DNA of 64,000 nt from a virus, in IMG/VR virus record IMGVR_UViG_3300008107_000102, positions 1 to 64,000 of that record; one strand, given 5' to 3'. The notes under the pieces are model-generated. The model did not search any database. It was given only the letters and a program-made list of their open reading frames with translations, and had not been told where the DNA came from. This document shows positions 41,835 to 49,333 of the stretch, in pieces; position 1 is the stretch's first letter; each line of letters opens with the position of its first letter. Made by a program: the position numbers and the translations under genes.

Positions 41835-42044
41835 ATGAAAGAGATTAGTACAAATTATTGGGCGCCCCATAATCATTATGGGGCGCCTCATAATGATTAT
41901 CTATGGGACGCACCTATACCTATTACTAACCCGCCAATAGCAAACGGTGATACTTTATACTATAGGTTCTACGTTTATAATGCTGGGATGTTTTATTATA
42001 TACTGACACTGTTCGCTAAGGACAATTTCTATAAAGATAATTAA
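41835..42044 (+). CDS. array unit 1
   Basis: 69 residues, long form with two WAPHN/GAPHN stretches and YNAG, but a shortened core (MFYYILTL) and end (FYKDN). The best ribosome-binding site of the array, GAGGAGG, lies just upstream, so this is probably where ribosomes load. Confidence 0.65.
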   Translation: MKEISTNYWAPHNHYGAPHNDYLWDAPIPITNPPIANGDTLYYRFYVYNAGMFYYILTLFAKDNFYKDN

Positions 42045-42066
42045 TAGTACCAAAAGGAAACATTTG

Positions 42067-42300
42067 TTGAAAAAGATTAATCCAAACTATTGGGCGCCCC
42101 ATAACGATTATGGGGCGCCGTATTATGAATGGGACGCGCCTATACCTATTACTAACCCGCCAATTTTAGCAAACGGTGATACTGTATACTATAGCTTCTA
42201 CGGTTATAATGTTGGGGGGCCCTCCAAGTTTTACGATAGACTGGCAGGAAATGTATATAATATTCTATATGAGGGTGACTATTTCTATGAAGGTTATTAA
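42067..42300 (+). CDS. array unit 2
   Basis: 77 residues, start TTG 42067 (MKKINPNYWAPHN). Long form with VYYSFYGYNVGGPSKFYDRL and acidic end. Nearly duplicated as unit 4. Confidence 0.65.
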   Translation: MKKINPNYWAPHNDYGAPYYEWDAPIPITNPPILANGDTVYYSFYGYNVGGPSKFYDRLAGNVYNILYEGDYFYEGY

Positions 42301-42493
42301 TTCTAATGGTTGGGCTCCTCGTAATACTAGATGGGCTCCATATTGGGGTGAACTTGTACCTATTACTAATCCTCTGATAACAAGTGGTTATAGTTTATAC
42401 TATAAGTTTCATACTTATAATAATGAAGGGCTTGCTTGGTTTTATCGTAAACTATCGCCAGATGAGAATGATTATCTCTATGAAGAAGATTAA
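42287..42493 (+). CDS. array unit 3
   Basis: 68 residues. Starts 14 nt inside unit 2. WAPRNTRWAPYWGEL and LYYKFHTYNNEGLAWFYRKL; near-duplicate of unit 5. Confidence 0.65.
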   Translation: MKVINSNGWAPRNTRWAPYWGELVPITNPLITSGYSLYYKFHTYNNEGLAWFYRKLSPDENDYLYEED

Positions 42494-42698
42494 TTGTAAT
42501 GGTTGGGCACCCCATAATCATTATTTATGGGACGCACCTATACCTATTACTAACCTGCCAATTTTAACAAACAGTGATATTTTATATTATAGCTTCTACG
42601 TTTATAATGCTGGGGGGCCCGCCAAGTTTTACGATAGACTAGCAGGAAATGTATATAACATTCTAGATGAGGACAATTACTTCTATGAAGATGATTAA
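42480..42698 (+). CDS. array unit 4
   Basis: 72 residues, 14-nt overlap with unit 3. Close copy of unit 2 (FYVYNAGGPAKFYDRLAGNV), part of a recent two-unit duplication. Confidence 0.65.
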   Translation: MKKINCNGWAPHNHYLWDAPIPITNLPILTNSDILYYSFYVYNAGGPAKFYDRLAGNVYNILDEDNYFYEDD

Positions 42699-42891
42699 TT
42701 ATAATGGTTGGGCTCTTCGCAATACTAGATGGGCTCCATATTGGGGTGAACTTATACCTATTACTGATCCTCTAATAACAGATGGTTATAGTTTATACTA
42801 TAAGTTTCATACTTATAATAATCAAGGGCTTGCTTGGTTTTACCGTAAACTATCATTAGATGAGGATGATTATCTCTATGAAGATTATTAA
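42685..42891 (+). CDS. array unit 5
   Basis: 68 residues, 14-nt overlap. Close copy of unit 3. Confidence 0.65.
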   Translation: MKMINYNGWALRNTRWAPYWGELIPITDPLITDGYSLYYKFHTYNNQGLAWFYRKLSLDEDDYLYEDY

Positions 42892-43156
42892 TTGTAACGG
42901 TTGGCTTAGTAGTAATTGGGGTCCAGATATGTCTATATCTAAATCTATTACTGACCCAGCGATTCTAGCAAACGGCGATAATTTATATTATACATGGTTC
43001 TATGAAAGTATAATTGGGGCCTATACTCTTGAATTAGACAGGTTATATGTTTCTGTCGACTGGTTTTATTGTAAATTGCTGCTTTATCAGCGCTCTAACA
43101 TAGACTGGTACATTGATATTTTAGGTGAGGATAACTATCTCAATGAAAATAATTAA
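42878..43156 (+). CDS. array unit 6
   Basis: 92 residues, 14-nt overlap. Has an added internal part (YTLELDRLYVSVDWFYCKL) and a changed end (YIDILGEDNYLNENN). Confidence 0.6.
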   Translation: MKIINCNGWLSSNWGPDMSISKSITDPAILANGDNLYYTWFYESIIGAYTLELDRLYVSVDWFYCKLLLYQRSNIDWYIDILGEDNYLNENN

Positions 43157-43328
43157 TCCAAATTGCTGGGCTCTGTATAAATGGGGTTTACCTGTATTTA
43201 TCACCGCTCCGCCAGTAGCAAATATCAATAATTTATACTATAGCTTCTATCTTTATAATTCTAAAGGACTTGCTATATTTTACTATAGTCTGTCGTGGGG
43301 TAGTATTTTTTGTTATATGACTTTCTAG
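43143..43328 (+). CDS. array unit 7, shortened end
   Basis: 61 residues, 14-nt overlap. LYYSFYLYNSKGLAIFYYSL is intact but the acidic end is lost (ends FCYMTF). The next unit starts after an 18-bp gap with GAGGAGGGG before it. Confidence 0.55.
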   Translation: MKIINPNCWALYKWGLPVFITAPPVANINNLYYSFYLYNSKGLAIFYYSLSWGSIFCYMTF

Positions 43329-43346
43329 AGGAGGGGAATTATTTCT

Positions 43347-43583
43347 ATGAAGATTATTAACGACTGGCCTTCACTTAATAAGTTGAATATACCTGCTGCT
43401 GATCCGCCGGTTTTAGCAAACAGTGGTAGTTTATACTATAGCTTTTATCATTACCACTACGAAAGTATGAGTGTGGGTCTCTGGGTCTATCTACCTGAAT
43501 TAAATAAGTTTTATGCTTCTATCAAGTTGTTTTATTATAGACTGACATTGTTAGCTAAGGACAATTTCTATGAAGATAGATGA
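43347..43583 (+). CDS. array unit 8
   Basis: 78 residues with its own GAGGAGGGG ribosome-binding site. Contains LYYSFYHYHYES, YLPELNKFYASI and LFYYRL; a second loading point in the array. Confidence 0.6.
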   Translation: MKIINDWPSLNKLNIPAADPPVLANSGSLYYSFYHYHYESMSVGLWVYLPELNKFYASIKLFYYRLTLLAKDNFYEDR

Positions 43584-43752
43584 TAGTGACAAATGGGCCC
43601 CACGTAATAAGTTGAATATACCTAGGCCTATTAGAACTTATTATTACGATAACACAGGTCTTGTAACTATCGACCGGTTTTATTATAGACTGGTAAGCGT
43701 GTTTTATTATAACACTCTAGATGAGGACGATTATTTCGATGAAGATAATTAA
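43570..43752 (+). CDS. array unit 9
   Basis: 60 residues, 14-nt overlap. Lacks most of the LYYSFY block; keeps DRFYYRL and DEDDYFDEDN. Confidence 0.6.
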   Translation: MKIDDSDKWAPRNKLNIPRPIRTYYYDNTGLVTIDRFYYRLVSVFYYNTLDEDDYFDEDN

Positions 43753-43921
43753 TTGTAACAATTGGACCCCACGTCATAAGTTAAATCTACCTATGATATC
43801 TATACCTATTACTGACCCGCCTGTTGACCTACAGGTGTATTTTGCTTATAGTCGAGAAGTCGCCTGGTTTTATTATAGAATGGAAGAATTTGGGATATAC
43901 GGCTTTCTGAATAGGGGGTGA
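43739..43921 (+). CDS. array unit 10
   Basis: 60 residues, 14-nt overlap. VDLQVYFAYSREVAWFYYRM; ends early at FLNRG. Unit 11 starts after an 8-nt gap. Confidence 0.55.
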   Translation: MKIINCNNWTPRHKLNLPMISIPITDPPVDLQVYFAYSREVAWFYYRMEEFGIYGFLNRG

Positions 43922-43929
43922 TTACTTCA

Positions 43930-44106
43930 ATGAGAGCGATTAGTTGTAATAAGCTTAAGTACTTGTTTTTTTATTATGAGGATGTGACCATCGAGAGTCA
44001 TATTCCTGAATTTAGCAGGTGCTCTATCGACCGGCTTCACTATAAACTAACAGCTGTGATATACGACATTCTATATGGGGATGATTATTTCGATGAAGAT
44101 GATTAG
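43930..44106 (+). CDS. array unit 11
   Basis: 58 residues, short form beginning MRAISCNKLKYLFFYYED with IPEFSRCSIDRLHYKL. Similar to unit 28. Confidence 0.6.
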   Translation: MRAISCNKLKYLFFYYEDVTIESHIPEFSRCSIDRLHYKLTAVIYDILYGDDYFDEDD

Positions 44107-44320
44107 TTGTAATAATTGGGCCCCGTGTAATCAGTTGAATATACCTATACCTATTACTGACCCGCCTGTTGACCTACAGGTATTATTAAGCAAATTGTAT
44201 TTTGCTTATAGTCCTGGGAGACTCGCCTGGTTTTATTATAGACTGGGAGAATTTGTGATATATGGCTTTCTGAATGAGGCCTTAAGCTTGGGGGGCAATT
44301 ACTTCAATGAGAGCGATTAG
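44093..44320 (+). CDS. array unit 12
   Basis: 75 residues, 14-nt overlap. ITDPPVDLQ and YFAYSPGRLAWFYYRL; related to units 10 and 23. Confidence 0.6.
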   Translation: MKMISCNNWAPCNQLNIPIPITDPPVDLQVLLSKLYFAYSPGRLAWFYYRLGEFVIYGFLNEALSLGGNYFNESD

Positions 44321-44468
44321 TTGTAACAAGCTTAATTACTTTTTTTATTATTGTGAGCGTGCGGGTTTCACCTATACTCCTGAATTAAGGTTTTATGCTG
44401 TCGACCGATTTTACTATAGACTGTATATACACATAGTAGATAAATATATATTCTATGAAGATGATTAA
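44307..44468 (+). CDS. array unit 13
   Basis: 53 residues, 14-nt overlap. Short form, YTPELRFYAVDRFYYRL, ends IFYEDD. Confidence 0.55.
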   Translation: MRAISCNKLNYFFYYCERAGFTYTPELRFYAVDRFYYRLYIHIVDKYIFYEDD

Positions 44469-44628
44469 TTGTAATGTTTTCAAACTTGCTTTGTTTTACA
44501 ACTGGACTATCAAGAATAAGCTAAAGGCCCGTATACTTATTATCTCTACCGGCGGGTTTTACTATAGACTAAGAACTGTGATATACGATATTCTATATGA
44601 GGATGATTATTTCGATGAGAGCGATTAG
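44455..44628 (+). CDS. array unit 14
   Basis: 57 residues, 14-nt overlap. KLALFYNWTIKNKLKARIL then GGFYYRL and EDDYFDESD; founder-like for the later ALFYxW subgroup (units 29, 30, 36). Confidence 0.55.
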   Translation: MKMINCNVFKLALFYNWTIKNKLKARILIISTGGFYYRLRTVIYDILYEDDYFDESD

Positions 44629-44806
44629 TTGTAACAATTGGATTTTGAATAATGATTATTTCAATGCTTTGTACTTGTTTTATTATTATGAAGAGCTGGG
44701 TCTCGAGATTTATACTCCTGAATTAAACAAGTGCTGTGGCTCTATCTTCCAATTTTACTATAGACTGGCCTATAAACTGCGCTCTTATCAGCGCGCTTTA
44801 ACATAG
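44615..44806 (+). CDS. array unit 15, frameshifted end
   Basis: 63 residues, 14-nt overlap. After QFYYRL the frame runs off into LRSYQRALT. Compared with unit 6 (CAGCGCTCTAACATAGACTGG), one inserted base at about 44795 breaks the usual end. Confidence 0.5.
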   Translation: MRAISCNNWILNNDYFNALYLFYYYEELGLEIYTPELNKCCGSIFQFYYRLAYKLRSYQRALT

Positions 44807-44845
44807 ACTGGTATATTGATATTTTAGGTCAGGATAACTATCTCT

Positions 44846-45055
44846 ATGAAAACAATTAATCCAAATTGCTGGGCCCCGTATGAGTGGAATGTACCTGTAC
44901 CTATCACTGCCCCGCCAGTAGCAAATATCAATAATTTATACTATAGCTTCTATCTTTATAATTCTGGAGGACTTGCTATACTTTACTATAGACTGTCGGG
45001 GATAGTATTATATAACGTTCTATATGAGAATGATTATTTCGATGAAGAAGATTAA
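44846..45055 (+). CDS. array unit 16
   Basis: 69 residues; follows a 39-bp gap that is the out-of-frame end of unit 15. LYYSFYLYNSGGLAILYYRL, close to unit 7. Confidence 0.6.
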   Translation: MKTINPNCWAPYEWNVPVPITAPPVANINNLYYSFYLYNSGGLAILYYRLSGIVLYNVLYENDYFDEED

Positions 45056-45233
45056 TTCTGACAATTGGGTTCCTCGTAATAGAAGAGACCCGCATGTGGC
45101 TCCATACGTACTCACTATCACTAATCCACCTCTAGTGAGCGTTGATAATTTATACTATAGCTTTTATCTTTATAATGATGATGGGGGGCTTGCTATGTTT
45201 TATACTATAGTGGCCCTACCATTATTTCTATGA
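45042..45233 (+). CDS. array unit 17, shortened end
   Basis: 63 residues, 14-nt overlap. VDNLYYSFYLYNDDGGLAMF then ends out of pattern (TIVALPLFL). Near-duplicate of unit 18 in its first half. Confidence 0.5.
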   Translation: MKKINSDNWVPRNRRDPHVAPYVLTITNPPLVSVDNLYYSFYLYNDDGGLAMFYTIVALPLFL

Positions 45234-45424
45234 AGAAGATTAATTCTGACAATTGGGCTCCTCGTAATAGAAGAGACCCGCATGCGTGGACTTCATACAT
45301 ACCTATTACTAATCCGCCTCTAGCGAGCGTTGATAATTTATACTATAGCTTTTATGATGGGGTGCTGTTTTATTATATACTGGAAAGAGTAGCATCATAT
45401 AACATTCTAGATGAGGACAATTAA
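45230..45424 (+). CDS. array unit 18
   Basis: 64 residues, ATGA (4-nt) overlap. WAPRNRRDPHAWTS, ITNPPLASVDNLYYSFY. Confidence 0.55.
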   Translation: MKKINSDNWAPRNRRDPHAWTSYIPITNPPLASVDNLYYSFYDGVLFYYILERVASYNILDEDN

Positions 45425-45428
45425 TTAT

Positions 45429-45617
45429 ATGAAGAAGATTGATTGTAATGGTTGGACTCCGCGTAATTTAAATGGGCTCCGTATGAATGCACCTGTACCT
45501 ACTATTGTTCTTCCAATAGCAGATAATAATAAGTTATTCTATAACTTCTATCTTTATCATGGTGGAGGGCCTGCTTGGTTTTACCATAGATTGTTATATT
45601 TTTATGAATATGATTAA
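45429..45617 (+). CDS. array unit 19
   Basis: 62 residues from ATG 45429, where the GAGG-to-ATG spacing of 12 nt is kept; ATG 45411 would give the 14-nt overlap instead. WTPRNLNG, FYLYHGGGPAWFYHRL. Confidence 0.55.
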   Translation: MKKIDCNGWTPRNLNGLRMNAPVPTIVLPIADNNKLFYNFYLYHGGGPAWFYHRLLYFYEYD

Positions 45618-45804
45618 CGGTTGGCCTTCACGTAGTAAACTGAATAAATATATTACTGACCCGTCGATTTTAGTAGACAGTGATAGTTTATACTACAGTT
45701 TCTATAACTATAACTTTCATACTTATAACGCTGGGGGGCCCGCCAGGTTTTACCATAGACTAGCGGGAGTAGTGTTGTATAACATTCTAGATGAGGACAA
45801 TTAA
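45604..45804 (+). CDS. array unit 20
   Basis: 66 residues, 14-nt overlap. LYYSFYNYNFHTYNAGGPA and RFYHRLAGVV. Confidence 0.6.
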   Translation: MNMINGWPSRSKLNKYITDPSILVDSDSLYYSFYNYNFHTYNAGGPARFYHRLAGVVLYNILDEDN

Positions 45805-45808
45805 TTAT

Positions 45809-45997
45809 ATGAAGATAATTAACTGTAATGACTGGGCCCCACGTAATACGTTAGGTGTATCTACACCTATTACTAACCCGTTGATAGCAAACCATAATAG
45901 TTTATACGATAACTTTTATGTCAGAGGAGTCGCTTGGGTTTACCATAACCTATCTGAGCCTACTATAACCTACCATTATTTCTATGAAGATGATTAA
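45809..45997 (+). CDS. array unit 21
   Basis: 62 residues; same start arrangement as unit 19 (alternative ATG 45791). WAPRNTLG, YDNFYVRGVAWVYHNL, end YFYEDD. Confidence 0.55.
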   Translation: MKIINCNDWAPRNTLGVSTPITNPLIANHNSLYDNFYVRGVAWVYHNLSEPTITYHYFYEDD

Positions 45998-46241
45998 TTG
46001 TAACGATTGGGCGCCTCATAGTAGTAAACTGAATATATATATTGACCCGCCGATTTTACCAAATGGTGATAATCTATACTATCTATGGTTCTATCGTTAC
46101 TACCATGAAAGCATGGGTCTCGGGGCCTATATCCCTGAATTGGACAAGTTACATGTTCCTATCGACTTGTTTTATTATAAACTAGCATGTTTGTTATATG
46201 ACTTTCTAGGGGAGGGGGATTATTTCGATGAAGATGATTAA
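45984..46241 (+). CDS. array unit 22
   Basis: 85 residues, 14-nt overlap. LYYLWFYRYYHESMGLG, YIPELDKLHVPIDLFYYKL, end GDYFDEDD. Confidence 0.6.
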   Translation: MKMINCNDWAPHSSKLNIYIDPPILPNGDNLYYLWFYRYYHESMGLGAYIPELDKLHVPIDLFYYKLACLLYDFLGEGDYFDEDD

Positions 46242-46431
46242 TTGTAATGACTGGGCTCCGCGTAATAACTTGAATATACCTATTACTGATCTGCCCGTTG
46301 ACCTACGTAAATTATTAATCAAATTGTATTTTGCTTATAGTCCTGGAAGACTTTTTTATTATAGATTAGTAGAACTTGTAATATATAGCTTTCTTAATAG
46401 AGAGGACGATTACTTCAATGAGAGTGATTAA
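46228..46431 (+). CDS. array unit 23
   Basis: 67 residues, 14-nt overlap. ITDLPVDLRKLLIKLYFAYS and LFYYRL. Confidence 0.6.
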   Translation: MKMINCNDWAPRNNLNIPITDLPVDLRKLLIKLYFAYSPGRLFYYRLVELVIYSFLNREDDYFNESD

Positions 46432-46633
46432 CTGTGACGAGCACATTCAGATAAGTGACTTATTAGTTAAGCTCGATTATTATATTGCCTTGTTTTATTA
46501 TGAGAACATGGATCTCGATACCTATACTCTTGAATTAAGTAAGTTCTCTGGCTCTATCAACCTGTTTTATCATAGATTAGAACATTTATATAGCATTCTA
46601 GATGAGGACGATTATTTCGATGAAGGTGATTAA
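46418..46633 (+). CDS. array unit 24
   Basis: 71 residues, 14-nt overlap. YTLELSKFSGSINLFYHRL, end DEDDYFDEGD. Confidence 0.6.
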   Translation: MRVINCDEHIQISDLLVKLDYYIALFYYENMDLDTYTLELSKFSGSINLFYHRLEHLYSILDEDDYFDEGD

Positions 46634-46793
46634 TTGTGACGCCCCGTTTTATTGTCATGAGGGTATATGGCTTATAACTTATATACCTGAATTAGACAGG
46701 TTCCATGGTTCTATCAACCTGTTTTATCATAGATTAGGAGATGAGTTATATAACATTCTAGATGAGGATGATTATTTCAATGAAGATGGTTAA
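46620..46793 (+). CDS. array unit 25
   Basis: 57 residues, 14-nt overlap. YIPELDRFHGSINLFYHRL. Template-like for broken unit 26. Confidence 0.6.
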   Translation: MKVINCDAPFYCHEGIWLITYIPELDRFHGSINLFYHRLGDELYNILDEDDYFNEDG

Positions 46794-46947
46794 TTGTGAC
46801 GCCCTGTTTTATTGTATGAGGGTATGTGTCTTTACAACTCCTGTACCTGACTAATTCAGGTACCATGGTTCTATCAACCTGTTTTATATAGGAGATGAGT
46901 TATATAACATTCTAGATGAGAACGGTTATTTCGATGAAGATAATTAA
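46780..46947 (+). pseudogene. array unit 26, broken
   Basis: Begins normally (MKMVNCDALFYC) but one base is missing at about 46816 compared with unit 25, giving a stop at 46852. The remaining sequence, GGTTCTATCAACCTGTTTTAT, has a further small deletion. The end still forms the 14-nt junction with unit 27. Confidence 0.7.
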
Positions 46948-47173
46948 TTGTAACAATTGAGCCCCACGTAATAAGTTGAATATACCTATATCTATTACTG
47001 ATCTGCCAGCTGACCATCACGGATTATTAATATGTTATGAGGGTATGTGGCTTATAACTTATATACCTGAATTAGACAGGTTCCATGGTTCTATCAATCT
47101 GTTTCATCATAGATTAGAAGATGTGTTATATAGCATTCTAGATGAGGACGGTTATTTCAATGAGATGGATTAG
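46934..47173 (+). pseudogene. array unit 27, nonsense at the conserved Trp
   Basis: Begins MKIINCNN, then TGA at 46958-46960 where other units have the TGG of NWAPRN. The frame continues intact to 47173 (ITDLPADHHG, YIPELDRFHGSINLFHHRL). A restart at ATG 46976 could give 65 residues. Confidence 0.65.
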
Positions 47174-47333
47174 TTGTAACAGGCTTAATTACTTGTTTTA
47201 TTATTATGAGGATGTGACCATCGAGACTCATATTCCTAAATTTAGCAGGTGCTCTATCGACTGGTTTTACTATAAACTAACAGCTGTGATATACAATATT
47301 CTATATAAGTATACACTCTATGAAGATGATTGA
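47160..47333 (+). CDS. array unit 28
   Basis: 57 residues, 14-nt overlap. LNYLFYYYEDVTIETHIPKF, DWFYYKL; close to unit 11. Confidence 0.6.
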   Translation: MRWISCNRLNYLFYYYEDVTIETHIPKFSRCSIDWFYYKLTAVIYNILYKYTLYEDD

Positions 47334-47508
47334 TAATGATCTCGGGCTTGCTTTGTTTTATAACTTGATTCTGTACAATTGGAATGTGTATAATAAGCAT
47401 AAAGCCTCTATACCTATTAACGCTATCAACTTGTTTTACTATAGACTAGTGGTTTTTATATATAACGCTCTAGATGAGAGTGATTACTTCAATAAAGAAT
47501 ATTTCTAA
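47320..47508 (+). CDS. array unit 29
   Basis: 62 residues, 14-nt overlap. ALFYNLILYNWNVYNKHKAS and NLFYYRL; end SDYFNKEYF. Confidence 0.55.
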   Translation: MKMIDNDLGLALFYNLILYNWNVYNKHKASIPINAINLFYYRLVVFIYNALDESDYFNKEYF

Positions 47509-47686
47509 CGATTGTTTGTATGACATTACCTTATTTTACTACTGGAATGTGTGTGATAAGTTGAAGGGCCACACACATATTAACCCTACCGGCGAGTTTT
47601 ACTATAGACTAGTGGCTTTTATATATAACGCTCTAGATGATAATGATATTCTAAATGAGGATGACTACTTCAATGAAGATGGTTAA
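47474..47686 (+). CDS. array unit 30, usual start codon lost
   Basis: The homologous start (as in unit 34) reads ATA at 47492-47494. The frame can start at ATG 47474, adding MRVITS, to give 70 residues. TLFYYWNVCDKLKG, EFYYRL, end DDYFNEDG. Confidence 0.5.
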   Translation: MRVITSIKNISNDCLYDITLFYYWNVCDKLKGHTHINPTGEFYYRLVAFIYNALDDNDILNEDDYFNEDG

Positions 47687-47894
47687 TTGTAACAACCTGT
47701 TTTGTCATTATATTCATAGCAATAAAGGGGGTGTACTTACTATTACTGACAAGCTAAAATTAGCAAATGGTGAAAGTTTATACTATAGCTTCATCTTTAT
47801 TGTATATAGAGGGCCCGCCAGGTTTTATCATAGACTGGCAAATATGTTATATAACGTTCTAGATGAGGGTGGTTATTTCGATGAAGATGATTGA
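47673..47894 (+). CDS. array unit 31
   Basis: 73 residues, 14-nt overlap. ANGESLYYSFIFIVYRGPAR and FYHRLANMLYNVLDE; a long-form unit among short ones. Confidence 0.55.
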   Translation: MKMVNCNNLFCHYIHSNKGGVLTITDKLKLANGESLYYSFIFIVYRGPARFYHRLANMLYNVLDEGGYFDEDD

Positions 47895-48105
47895 TTATTG
47901 GCCTATGCTTAATAATAAGCTTATGGCATCTATATCTAGTAGAGAGCCTTCCACTGATATAAATGTAAGAAAGTATTATAATCATAATTATTTTAACCTT
48001 GCTATGCATTACAGTATTTTTTGGGTGTCTGCTTCGACATCTTTGTTTTACTTCAGATTGGGTAACTGGCTAGGAGTATGTTTTTATGAAGACTATTATA
48101 TGTGA
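47881..48105 (+). CDS. array unit 32
   Basis: 74 residues, 14-nt overlap. YWPMLNNKLMASI, SLFYFRL; ends FYEDYYM with a 20-nt overlap to unit 33. Confidence 0.5.
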   Translation: MKMIDYWPMLNNKLMASISSREPSTDINVRKYYNHNYFNLAMHYSIFWVSASTSLFYFRLGNWLGVCFYEDYYM

Positions 48106-48280
48106 CGAGTGGACTCTACACAATAACCTTAGAGCCTCTATGCTTATTAAGCCTTTCGCTAGGGCAACCGGCTTAGTGCCTAGGTTTTATTTAATAAGCA
48201 GGTACTACATCGGTTTGTTTTACTCTAGATTATATAACGCTCTAGATGAGAGCGATTACTTCAATGAAGAATATTTCTAA
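48086..48280 (+). CDS. array unit 33
   Basis: 64 residues. WTLHNNLRASMLIK, YYIGLFYSRL, end DESDYFNEEYF. 17-nt overlap to unit 34. Confidence 0.5.
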   Translation: MKTIICDEWTLHNNLRASMLIKPFARATGLVPRFYLISRYYIGLFYSRLYNALDESDYFNEEYF

Positions 48281-48542
48281 CGATTGTCTGTTACCTTGGA
48301 TTTTGAATAATGATTATCTCAATGCCTTGCGCTTGTTTCATTATTATGAAGAGATGGGTCTCGAGATTTATACTCCTAAACTAAGCGAGTGTTGCGGCTC
48401 TATCTTCCGGTTTTACTGTAGACTGGTAAATATGTTAGAAAACATCCTAGATAAGGATGATATTCTAGATGAGGGCGATTATTATCTTGAGGATGGGCAA
48501 TTCGATGAATATGAGGACGGTTATTTAGATGAAGATGATTAA
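48264..48542 (+). CDS. array unit 34
   Basis: 92 residues with the longest acidic tail of the array (DILDEGDYYLEDGQFDEYED and GYLDEDD), made of repeated copies of the junction codons. Core RFYCRL. Confidence 0.55.
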   Translation: MKNISNDCLLPWILNNDYLNALRLFHYYEEMGLEIYTPKLSECCGSIFRFYCRLVNMLENILDKDDILDEGDYYLEDGQFDEYEDGYLDEDD

Positions 48543-48696
48543 TGATTATTGGTCTTTGCACAATAAGCTTGAGGCCTCTATGCTTATTGAGTTTTCCGTT
48601 GGGGCAAATTACTTAGTAACCGAGTCTTATTTAATGGGCAGGTATTATGTCGGTTCGTTTTACTCTAGATTGAATTATAAGAGTTTGTTTTTATGA
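48529..48696 (+). CDS. array unit 35
   Basis: 55 residues, 14-nt overlap. YWSLHNKLEASMLIE, YYVGSFYSRL; lacks the acidic tail (ends KSLFL). Confidence 0.5.
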   Translation: MKMINDYWSLHNKLEASMLIEFSVGANYLVTESYLMGRYYVGSFYSRLNYKSLFL

Positions 48697-48875
48697 AGAG
48701 AATTTCTACTTATTGGATTTTATATAATAATTGGGTTCTGTGTAATAATGATTATTTCAAATTGAGTTTGCTTTACCACTGGACTCTCGACAATAAGCTC
48801 AAGGCCTCTATACTTATTACTTTTATAGATCAATTTTACTATAGACTGCTATACAATTATTTCGATGAAGACTAA
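48693..48875 (+). CDS. array unit 36
   Basis: 60 residues, ATGA overlap. LSLLYHWTLDNKLKASILI, QFYYRL, short end NYFDED. Confidence 0.5.
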   Translation: MKRISTYWILYNNWVLCNNDYFKLSLLYHWTLDNKLKASILITFIDQFYYRLLYNYFDED

Positions 48876-49063
48876 ATTGTAATATTTGGATTCTGCACAA
48901 TAAGCTGAAGGCCTCTATACTTATTACCTCTGTCGACCAGTTTTACTATAGACTGGTAAGTGTATTGTCTAACACATTCTAGATGAGAATGAGTAAGTAT
49001 AACATTATACATAAAGACGGTTATTTCAATGAAGATAGTTTCAATGAAGATGATTATGATTAA
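48865..49063 (+). pseudogene. array unit 37, broken
   Basis: The start ATGAAGACTAAATTGTAA stops after five codons, where intact units read ATGAAGACTATTAATTG. Downstream recognisable pieces (ILHNKLKASILI, DQFYYRL) are in more than one frame. Confidence 0.6.
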
Positions 49064-49205
49064 TGATTGGTCTCTACACAATAAGCTTAAGGCCTCTATG
49101 CTTATTGAGCCTGCAAGTTATTTAGTAACCCGGTCTTATTTAATGAGTAGGAATCATGTCGGTTCGTTTTACTCTAGATTGAATCATAAGGGTTTGTTTG
49201 AATGA
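49044..49205 (+). CDS. array unit 38
   Basis: 53 residues. NDWSLHNKLKASMLIE, HVGSFYSRLNHKGLFE; close copy of unit 35. Confidence 0.5.
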   Translation: MKMIMINDWSLHNKLKASMLIEPASYLVTRSYLMSRNHVGSFYSRLNHKGLFE

Positions 49206-49333
49206 AGACTATTTCTAACTATTGGATTTTCGACTGGACTCTCAACAATAAGGTCAAGGCCTTTATACTTATTACTCTTATAGATCAATTTTACTATAGA
49301 ATGCTATACAATTATTTCGATGAAGACTATTAA
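49202..49333 (+). CDS. array unit 39
   Basis: 43 residues, the shortest intact unit. YWIFDWTLNNKVKAFILI, QFYYRM, YNYFDEDY; 4-nt overlap upstream, 14-nt downstream. Confidence 0.45.
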   Translation: MKTISNYWIFDWTLNNKVKAFILITLIDQFYYRMLYNYFDEDY

